In this document: positions 7,856 to 14,263 of the stretch, piece after piece
Position numbering within the stretch: position 1 is the stretch's first letter
Layout: each line of letters starts with the position of its first letter
Source of the DNA: Deltaproteobacteria bacterium
Lineage (GTDB): Bacteria > Desulfobacterota > JADFXK01
NCBI GenBank assembly: GCA_015233285.1
Contig: JADFYA010000042.1
Coordinates: 1-15,040, forward strand
Reading direction: 5' to 3'
Length of the DNA stretch: 15,040 bases
Position numbers and translations under genes: made by a program
The notes under the pieces: model-generated
What the model saw: the letters and a program-made list of their open reading frames with translations, nothing else
What the model was told of the DNA's origin: nothing
Database searches by the model: none

Positions 7856-8076
7856 AATTTTACTTTGGATGTGTTAGGGTTAAGCGAGGGGTCGAGCGGC
7901 CTGAGAATAGAGGGAGCCGGGCCGTGAAAAATCTCACCTGGTCGGGTGATGGCGTGGCTGGTTGATTCTTGCCGGCAATTTAAAGCAACTAGCCGGCAAG
8001 AATCAACAGGATTTTTGACTGCACCAATGGTGGCTGGGCTGACAACAAGGCAGTACGTGAGTTCCGCCTCTCTCAT
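7852..8076 (-). CDS. Hypothetical 74-residue ORF between hdrB and the kinase
   Basis: I recognise no family. The argument for a real gene is position. Its ATG overlaps the hdrB stop by ATGA (8073-8076), and its TGA overlaps the kinase start in the same way (7852-7855), so it would carry ribosomes through to a kinase gene that lacks a good ribosome binding site. Against it, the composition is unremarkable, no domain or membrane segment is visible, and a perfect 16-base inverted repeat (7961-8007) sits inside it, which suggests the DNA may be selected as a structural or regulatory element instead. It may be only a non-coding spacer that happens to be open. Confidence 0.3.
   Translation of the reverse strand: MREAELTYCLVVSPATIGAVKNPVDSCRLVALNCRQESTSHAITRPGEIFHGPAPSILRPLDPSLNPNTSKVKL
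7961..8007. repeat. Perfect 16-bp inverted repeat with 15-base loop
   Basis: GTTGATTCTTGCCGGC at 7961-7976 is the exact reverse complement of 7992-8007, with loop 7977-7991. It lies between hdrB and the histidine-kinase gene, within the doubtful 74-residue ORF. There is no T-run after it on either strand, so it is not an intrinsic terminator. It could be an mRNA hairpin that stabilises the upstream hdr message or lowers kinase expression, or a binding site for a dimeric regulator. Confidence 0.8.
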
Positions 8077-8942
8077 GCCGCCAGTTTGTTTAAGAATTTT
8101 TTGGTAACGGATAAGTTCAGACCTAGCTTCAGTGTGTCTTGGTTCAGTCCCAGGGCCAGACCGATCAATTGAGGAAGGTAAATTATGGTGTTAGTCAAGT
8201 TTGCTTGCTCCCGCCTGGAGATTCCTTTTTGAAAACCATCGAGGTTGGTCTGGCACATGGGGCAGACTGTGGTTATGCAATCCGCCCCCTGGGCAGCCTT
8301 GAGGATGGCGCCTGAAAGAGTTTGGCCGATTTCTTTTTTGGTGGTCATCAGCGCCGCCCCACAGCACTTGGCCCCCATTTCCCAAGGATGGACCTCCGCC
8401 CCCAGCGCATTAATCAGCCGCTCCATGGATATGGGACGCTGCGGATCATCAAATCCGAGGTATGGCCGCAGGCTTTGACAGCCGTAATAAGGAGCGACCC
8501 GGAGACCCGAAAGTGGCCTGGTTACTTGAGCCGTGATGTCATCCGCTGCAAAATCCGTGACTAAGACGTCCAGAAGGTGCCTGACCTTGAGCCCTCCCTG
8601 ATAAGACAGGTTTTCCACGGCCAACGCCTGGTTGACCTTATCAGCCAGACCCGGTTCCGCCTTAAGGTCAATCCCCACCCGTTTCATGTTCAAGTAACAG
8701 GCGCTGCAAGGAACCAGAATATCCGCGTCGAACCTCAGACGTTCCGCCAGGGCCAGGTTGCGGGCCGGCAGCACCAAAGACATGAGCCGGCTGTTGGCCT
8801 CTGCCGCGCCTGCACCACAACAGGTCCAGTCTTCGATCTCGACGAGTTCGGCGCCTAAAGCCGCCATCAGGGCCCGGGTGGAGCGATCATATTCTTGAGA
8901 CGAGCCGTCCAGGGTGCAGCCGGGATAATAGATGTATTTCAT
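8073..8942 (-). CDS. hdrB: HdrB-like heterodisulfide reductase subunit B
   Basis: A 289-residue protein with two CCG (cysteine-rich) domains, the sites that bind noncubane iron-sulfur clusters and reduce disulfides in HdrB. Domain 1 has C9 (YYPGC), C41-C42-G and C79-x2-C82. Domain 2 has C155 (YYGC), C193-C194-G and C227-P-x-C230, so both full CX(n)CCGX(n)CXXC sets are intact. In methanogens the substrate is CoM-S-S-CoB. In bacteria, which mostly lack it, the electron acceptor is unknown (a thiol-disulfide protein or small molecule has been proposed). Its ATG overlaps the hdrC stop (ATGA, 8939-8942), with a GGAG about 9 bases upstream. The length matches the family. It would receive electrons from HdrC. 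Confidence 0.93.
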   Translation of the reverse strand: MKYIYYPGCTLDGSSQEYDRSTRALMAALGAELVEIEDWTCCGAGAAEANSRLMSLVLPARNLALAERLRFDADILVPCSACYLNMKRVGIDLKAEPGLADKVNQALAVENLSYQGGLKVRHLLDVLVTDFAADDITAQVTRPLSGLRVAPYYGCQSLRPYLGFDDPQRPISMERLINALGAEVHPWEMGAKCCGAALMTTKKEIGQTLSGAILKAAQGADCITTVCPMCQTNLDGFQKGISRREQANLTNTIIYLPQLIGLALGLNQDTLKLGLNLSVTKKFLNKLAA

Positions 8943-9517
8943 GGGAGGTTCTCCAGTTCCTTGATCTTGGCAAAGAGGGCGTCAAATCTGCCAGGCCCGC
9001 CGAATTTGGGCACCTCCAGGGCGAGTTTGCCCTTGCTTAATAGTTTCAACCCCAGACCGGCGAAACCCAGGGGAAAGAGGGGATCCTTCATCGACAAGAA
9101 GTACCGGTTGATGAACTCCATTTCCTTAACCCGGCCGTGCTGCTGCACCGTGGTCATAAAACTGCGGTAAAAATTCATACTGGCCTTGTGTTTTGTGATT
9201 CCTTCGGCGTCAGCCAGGCGCTTCAGGGCAGAGATGGTCTGAGTCAGCGGCAGTCCTCTGGGGCAACGCAAGGTGCAGTAGTAGCAGGCAGAGCAGAGGT
9301 AGAACGTTCTACTCTGGAATATCTCATCCTTCAGCCCCAGTTGGACCATCCGCCAGAGCTGCCTGGGCGTGTAATCCATAGCGTAGGAGTTGGCGCAGGA
9401 ACCAGTGCAAGAACCGCACTGCATACAGGCGCGGACCTTTTCCAGCACCTCGGCCAGGCCTTCTGAAGCTTCAAATTTTCTTTGCTTTTCCACCAAATTT
9501 TGGTTAGGTGCAATCAT
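8939..9517 (-). CDS. hdrC: HdrC-like iron-sulfur subunit
   Basis: A 192-residue cytoplasmic ferredoxin-like subunit that links HdrA to HdrB. It has two [4Fe-4S] motifs: C31-x2-C34-x2-C37-x3-C41 (CMQCGSCTGSC) and C75-x2-C78-x2-C81-x3-C85-P (CSACYYCTLRCP). These are followed by the helical segment typical of HdrC (LPLTQTISALKRLAD) and a longer C-terminal tail. It has no membrane helices, so it is the soluble HdrC type rather than the DsrK/HdrE-linked membrane type. GGGAGG at fwd 9528-9533 supports the ATG at 9517. It lies 32 bases after hdrA and overlaps hdrB by 4 bases, so the set is an hdrA-hdrC-hdrB operon. Confidence 0.92.
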   Translation of the reverse strand: MIAPNQNLVEKQRKFEASEGLAEVLEKVRACMQCGSCTGSCANSYAMDYTPRQLWRMVQLGLKDEIFQSRTFYLCSACYYCTLRCPRGLPLTQTISALKRLADAEGITKHKASMNFYRSFMTTVQQHGRVKEMEFINRYFLSMKDPLFPLGFAGLGLKLLSKGKLALEVPKFGGPGRFDALFAKIKELENLP

Positions 9518-9549
9518 TACCTTGACCCTCCCGTTAAATTGCCTCTGGT

Positions 9550-12500
9550 TCAGAAGACCTCTTGCAAGGCCGCATCGATAGTGTAAAACACTTGTTTGTC
9601 ATGTTGACCTCTCAAGATAGACGCCCCGTTAGGGCAGACCGCCGCACAGGCGCCGCACCCCTGGCACATCAATTCGTCGACATTGATTCGACCCGTCTCT
9701 TCATCTAGGCTTCGAGCGCCATAGGGACAGGCGGAAATACATTTTTCGCACAACGAACACAAGGCCTGGCGGATTTCAGCTACGGTGTATCCGGCCGCCA
9801 GGGATTCGTTCTTGAGTATGCGGAGGGCGCGCATAGCCGCAGCCTCACCGGTGGCGACGGATTCAGCTAAAGATCGCGGGGACTGAGCCAGGCCGCAAAA
9901 AAACAGACCCTCCCGGATGGAGTCGACCGGCCGCCACTTGGATTCGGCTTCTACAAAAAAGCCGTCCTGGTCGAGGTTCACTTGAAATATTTGAGCCAGA
10001 CCGGCATTATCGCCGGCCCTGATTCCGGTGCTCAAAACCAGGGCGTCCGGTTCCACCAAAACATCCCGGTCTAAGATGATATCTCTGACCGTAATACTCA
10101 CCCGTCCGTCATGCACGGTGACCACCGGCTTCCGGTCTACCTGGTATTGGAAGAGGATGACCCCCTTCTCCCTGGCCTCGGTATATTGGGCCTCCATGAA
10201 ACCGTGAGACATAAAATCCCGATAGAAAATAACCACACCTATTTTTGGATTTTTTTCTTTAAGATACAGGGCGTTCTTCAGTGCTCCGGCACAGCAGACA
10301 CGGCTGCAATAGTTACGCGGCTCTTCTCTGGAATCCACACATTGAATCATGGCCACGAGTTTGAGTGAGTCGGGGGTTAGTTGCCCATCATGCAGCCTGG
10401 CCTCAAATTCATGTTGGGTCATGATGGCCGGACTCTGTCCGTAAGCATAGGAAGTAGTTTGGGCTTCCAGGCCGCCTGTAGCTATGACGGTGACTCCATG
10501 CTCTAGCGTCTCGCCTTGCCCATCCGCTTTTTCGATAGTGGTCAGATATCGGCCGACATGGCCCACCGAGGTAACCACTTTGGCCTTCTCATAAACGTGG
10601 ATAAGCGGATTCTTCTGAATTTTGGCGATGGTTTGAGCCAAGAGTTGATCAGGAGACTCACCGCTCAGCGTCCAATGCAAGTGCCGCAGGTTGCCGCCTA
10701 ATTCCGCCGTCTGTTCTACCAACATAACTTCGAATCCATGGGCGGCAATGGCCAGGGCCGCGGTCATGCCGGCAATTCCTCCGCCTAGGACCAGGGCCTT
10801 TTGACAGATATGCGTTTCTCGGACCGGAGCAGACTCTTGCTCTCGGAGCCTGGCCAGGCCCATGGCCATGAGCCGGGTGATATTTTGAGCGTGCTGTTTT
10901 CTATCCGTGACCGCTCCGGAAAAAGCTGGAGTACGAATATCAACCACTTCAATCAACGCCGGGCTGAGATCAATCTGCCGGGCCAGTTCCTGGGCCTTGC
11001 GGGTGTAGAGATATGGATTGCAGGCCGCGATCAAGACACGATTGGCATTACTCTGCCGCAATTCTTGAACCAGTTCGTTCCATCCCTCCTCCACACATAT
11101 TTTTTCTCCATGATACACCCGTTCAACCGAAGGGAGGCCATTGACGGAGTTATTCAATGCCGTTATGTCCACGGTATTCGTCAGGGTTTGTCCGCAGCCG
11201 CAAACAGCTACAAACGTTTTAGGAAGTTCTTTGGACACATCACGATATTCAACTTTTGTGGAGCTGACCTCGGTTAATCCACCGCCTTTGCCGTGAATGA
11301 GACTTGAGGCCGCCAAAGCCGCCGCGTTGGCCTGAACCACCGACTCTGAAATATCTCTCGCCCCGGAGGCGGAACCGGCTAAGAAAATTCCCTCGCGAGA
11401 GGTTCGGCATAAGGAAAATCCCTGTGACTGAAAAAAACCCCAATGGTTGAGATGACATCCGGTTATTTCAGCTAATTGTCCGGCTTCCGCGGCGGGCATC
11501 TGACCGGTCGACAAAACCACCAGATCAAATTCCTCTTCGTGTTTTTCCCCAGCCGGATCAATATATGATATTTTAATAGGACCCTGATTATCGGATTGGC
11601 CGAGGGAATGCACCCGGCTTCTGACAAACCTGACGCCTAGATCTTGCTCGGCCTTGTCTCGATAACGTTGAAAGTTTTTTCCATGGGTCCGCATATCCAT
11701 GTAAAATATGGCCGTATCAACTTTTCCGTCACTGAGTTCTTTGGCCAGCCGGGCTTCTTTAACCGCGTACATGCAACAAATTGACGAACAGAAGTTTTTG
11801 TCTTCTCTAATGTTCCGTGAGCCGACACATTGCAGCCAGGCTATTTTGTTGACCTCCCCACCGTCTCCGGGACGGGTCAACCGGCCGGGATGAGGGCCGG
11901 AACCACTGATCATCCGTTCAAACTCCACAGCCGTGACCACATTGGGGCAGAGACCGTAGAGGTAAGGATTGTCACCGCCGGCGGGATCATAGGACTTAAA
12001 TCCGGTGGCTAAAACAATCGCTCCGACGGTCAATTTGACTTCCCCGGTCTTTATGAGGTCCTGGTAAAGCCTAAAAATCAGGTGGACCAGCGTGTCTGGA
12101 TCAAATGGTTTCATCAAATAATCTGAAGCCCCAAGTTTCATGGCCTCCACCGCAGTCTCCACTGTGGCGTAAGCCGTCATCATCACAATAGGTAAATTTG
12201 GTTTGAGCTCTTTGGCCTGTTTCAGCGTCTCGACGCCATCCATCCCGGGCATCTTGATATCCAGGAGCATGAGGTTGTACTCATTCCGGGCCAGAGCAGC
12301 CAGGGCCGCCGGACCGGATTCCGCCATATCTACGCTGAACCCTTCTTCCGCCAGCCATTCTTTAAGCGAGTCGCGGACAATCAATTCGTCATCAACGACC
12401 AGGATCCGAAATTCTTTACGCCGGGCCAGTTGCAGGTCTATGGCCCCGGTGGGACAAGCCTGGACGCAAGCGCCGCACAAGGTACATTTATCTCCGTCGA

Positions 12501-12981
12501 TCACGTAATGGTTGGGTATATTGTGCGGGACAGGCAGGTAAACGGCTTTTCGGTTGGTCAAGCCGGCATTGAATTCATCAGGAACCACCACGGGGCAAAC
12601 GTCGGCACAGGCCCCGCAACCGGAACATTTGGCCGGATCCACCAGAGTCTGTCTGGTAGATAACGTAGCTTGAAAGTTACCGGGTTCGCCTTCCAATCCC
12701 ACCAAAGAGGTAGCCGGGGATAAAGAAATATTCCTATGAAATAAACCCTTGCGTAAGCAGTATTGAGAAGAAGCGTCGCGTTCCACCAGCGGCAGCATTT
12801 TACACATCCCGCAATGATCACTAGGAAATTGGTAATCCAACTGAGTTAGAGTCCCGCCAATATGGGGAGCCTTGTCAATCAACATGACCTGGTAGCCAAA
12901 TTCAGCCAGATCCAAGGCGGCCCGAATGCCGCTGATCCCTGCCCCAACCACCAATACCGAACCAATTTTCTTGTTTATCAT
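9550..12981 (-). CDS. hdrA: HdrA tandem fusion with an inserted response-regulator receiver domain
   Basis: About 1143-1147 residues, against about 650 for classical HdrA; numbers below count from an alternative GTG at 12993 (M5 is the chosen ATG, 12981, preceded by GGGG). Module 1: FAD-binding GAGISG (17-22), HdrA-type HCGMC (60-64), an inserted ferredoxin domain with C123/126/129/133 and C170/173/176/180, then a full receiver domain (about 194-315: D201-D202, phospho-acceptor D245 in LLDIKMPG, K295 in LMKPF). The flavin fold then resumes (VGAIVLATGF) with cluster cysteines C389, C402, C406, C407. Module 2: the HdrA N-terminal domain (C598-G-C600, C633, C658), FAD-binding GGGIAG (737-742), C885/896/900/901 and a C-terminal ferredoxin (C1079/1082/1085/1089 and C1110/1113/1116/1120). 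Up to seven [4Fe-4S] clusters and two flavins are predicted. HdrA is the flavin-bifurcating subunit in known Hdr complexes; bifurcation here is inference. Confidence 0.93.
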   Translation of the reverse strand: MINKKIGSVLVVGAGISGIRAALDLAEFGYQVMLIDKAPHIGGTLTQLDYQFPSDHCGMCKMLPLVERDASSQYCLRKGLFHRNISLSPATSLVGLEGEPGNFQATLSTRQTLVDPAKCSGCGACADVCPVVVPDEFNAGLTNRKAVYLPVPHNIPNHYVIDGDKCTLCGACVQACPTGAIDLQLARRKEFRILVVDDELIVRDSLKEWLAEEGFSVDMAESGPAALAALARNEYNLMLLDIKMPGMDGVETLKQAKELKPNLPIVMMTAYATVETAVEAMKLGASDYLMKPFDPDTLVHLIFRLYQDLIKTGEVKLTVGAIVLATGFKSYDPAGGDNPYLYGLCPNVVTAVEFERMISGSGPHPGRLTRPGDGGEVNKIAWLQCVGSRNIREDKNFCSSICCMYAVKEARLAKELSDGKVDTAIFYMDMRTHGKNFQRYRDKAEQDLGVRFVRSRVHSLGQSDNQGPIKISYIDPAGEKHEEEFDLVVLSTGQMPAAEAGQLAEITGCHLNHWGFFQSQGFSLCRTSREGIFLAGSASGARDISESVVQANAAALAASSLIHGKGGGLTEVSSTKVEYRDVSKELPKTFVAVCGCGQTLTNTVDITALNNSVNGLPSVERVYHGEKICVEEGWNELVQELRQSNANRVLIAACNPYLYTRKAQELARQIDLSPALIEVVDIRTPAFSGAVTDRKQHAQNITRLMAMGLARLREQESAPVRETHICQKALVLGGGIAGMTAALAIAAHGFEVMLVEQTAELGGNLRHLHWTLSGESPDQLLAQTIAKIQKNPLIHVYEKAKVVTSVGHVGRYLTTIEKADGQGETLEHGVTVIATGGLEAQTTSYAYGQSPAIMTQHEFEARLHDGQLTPDSLKLVAMIQCVDSREEPRNYCSRVCCAGALKNALYLKEKNPKIGVVIFYRDFMSHGFMEAQYTEAREKGVILFQYQVDRKPVVTVHDGRVSITVRDIILDRDVLVEPDALVLSTGIRAGDNAGLAQIFQVNLDQDGFFVEAESKWRPVDSIREGLFFCGLAQSPRSLAESVATGEAAAMRALRILKNESLAAGYTVAEIRQALCSLCEKCISACPYGARSLDEETGRINVDELMCQGCGACAAVCPNGASILRGQHDKQVFYTIDAALQEVF

Positions 12982-13024
12982 GATAAACCCCACATCAATT
13001 GTGTTCCAGGCGGGTTAGTCGCGA

Positions 13025-14170
13025 TCAATCTTTGCCTCCGGTCAGTTCGGCAAATTCCTTTTCGCGAAAAATGGACAAGGGCGGAGCCTCGTCAACACTC
13101 CGGCCGGCCTGGTAGTCAAACACTTTTTGAGTATCCCTGGCGATGGTCCGAAACAGCTCCATGACCGGCACGTCGTTAGGACAGGCATTGGAGCATTGTC
13201 CGCACCCGACGCAAGCCGTACTCATGTGGGCCAATCTGGTGATGTGGTAAAAAACCGTATCGGTGGGCATCTTGATCAAGCCCTTCTGTTTGGACCATTG
13301 GAGGTATTGGGCCGGGTCGTGATCAAAGACATCGGTTACGAACACACATTCGCGGCAGTAACAGACCGGACAGGCCACCCGGCAATTATAACAATTGACA
13401 CAGTTGGCCAGGTAGCCGGTCAACCCGGCCAGGTCTTTAGTCGCCTGAGCAGTATCGGAGAACATTTGATCCCGAAAGGCCGTTCTGGCTGCAACCAGCT
13501 TTTCTATCACTTTTTGCCGCTCCGGAGGTTCCGAAGCGGCGGGCAAATCCAACCGGGCCAACACCGCTTCGCCTGCGGGCGTATTGGCTTTAACCAGAAG
13601 CTGTTGATTGATATCCATCCCCAGGAATTCAACCTGCAGGTCGGCATTCTCCGGCACAGGATACTCGCAGGCCCGGCAAGCCGCGGCCGGCTCAAACCCA
13701 TTTATGACGCCTCCTTTACCCGCGATCATATTTTCATGGAATTTTATCGTCATCCCGCGGGGATCGCCCTGGGAAAGCCTGGAGTAGGCGGCGTTGCTGT
13801 AAGCGCCCAGGCAATCAAACCCAATAATTAAAATGTCATCCAACCGGCCTTGCTTCAGTTTGACCAATTCCACAAAGGCCCTGATTTCACAAGACCTGAG
13901 GGTCACAGCCAGTTTATGGCCGAGAGCCCGGGAGGTTAACTTGGACACCACCTTAGCCGCGTTAAGAGGAAACGCCGGAGCTAAGGGGTCAACCCCGTCC
14001 AGTTTTTCGGGGTCGGTAACCAGGGTGGGCATAACCACGTTTTTCATCGGGAGATGTTGCGGGACCAGGATCGCTTCAATATCACCTTTAACCAGAAGGT
14101 CTTTGAAGAAACCCTGGATGGATTCAATCGGTTTATTATCTTTTACTTCTACCTTTACCGTCTTAGCCAT
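13025..14170 (-). CDS. FdhB/FrhB-like iron-sulfur flavoprotein (F420 hydrogenase/dehydrogenase beta family)
   Basis: A 381-residue protein of the coenzyme F420 hydrogenase/dehydrogenase beta-subunit family. The core has RSCEIRAFVELVKLKQG (C94) and DDILIIGFDCLGAY (C120), C165-x2-C168, then a ferredoxin-like region C257-x2-C260-x2-C263-x3-C267-P with extra C270, C272, C275, and a second [4Fe-4S] motif C320-x2-C323-x2-C326-x3-C330-P. Homologues bind FAD and pass electrons between a donor (F420H2, formate dehydrogenase or ferredoxin) and a partner complex. As first gene of the hdr operon it probably feeds HdrA. F420 is not expected in most Desulfobacterota, so the donor is open. The ATG is supported by AGGAGG (fwd 14176-14181). 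No MvhD or FlxABCD gene is present. The promoter must lie in the short gap next to an insertion sequence; I see no clear one. Confidence 0.86.
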   Translation of the reverse strand: MAKTVKVEVKDNKPIESIQGFFKDLLVKGDIEAILVPQHLPMKNVVMPTLVTDPEKLDGVDPLAPAFPLNAAKVVSKLTSRALGHKLAVTLRSCEIRAFVELVKLKQGRLDDILIIGFDCLGAYSNAAYSRLSQGDPRGMTIKFHENMIAGKGGVINGFEPAAACRACEYPVPENADLQVEFLGMDINQQLLVKANTPAGEAVLARLDLPAASEPPERQKVIEKLVAARTAFRDQMFSDTAQATKDLAGLTGYLANCVNCYNCRVACPVCYCRECVFVTDVFDHDPAQYLQWSKQKGLIKMPTDTVFYHITRLAHMSTACVGCGQCSNACPNDVPVMELFRTIARDTQKVFDYQAGRSVDEAPPLSIFREKEFAELTGGKD

Positions 14171-14226
14171 TCTTGCCTCCTGCCAGATAACGGTGAGCCT
14201 TGGGGGCCGGCAGCTATCAGCCCATT

Positions 14227-14254
14227 CGTCACTCGTTGCTTGTTGCTGGTTGCT
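14227..14254. repeat. Third patch of the heptanucleotide repeat
   Basis: Three clean 7-base units (cgttgct, tgttgct, ggttgct at 14234-14254) and one decayed unit (cgtcact, 14227-14233) repeat the NGTTGCN motif seen at 2599-2759, here in a single orientation. The patch sits between the FdhB-like gene and the IS110 transposase, 9 bases from the transposase stop. It may be the pre-insertion target context of the element or part of the promoter region of the hdr operon. Confidence 0.72.
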
Positions 14255-14263
14255 CCTAAGAAA

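Noticed and set aside
7961..8007. Inverted repeat as an intrinsic terminator
   Set aside because: No run of T follows the stem on either strand, so transcription termination of the usual kind is not supported.
10801..11277. A 158-codon plus-strand frame antisense to hdrA
   Set aside because: It lies wholly inside the hdrA coding region, has no recognisable family and no ribosome binding site; it is a by-product of codon bias on the other strand.
14171..14263. Possible IS110 bridge RNA or other ncRNA in the gap after the transposase
   Set aside because: The gap is only 93 bases, partly heptad repeat and partly the ribosome binding region of the FdhB-like gene. In the IS110 group the guide RNA is usually encoded upstream of the transposase, which is outside the window.
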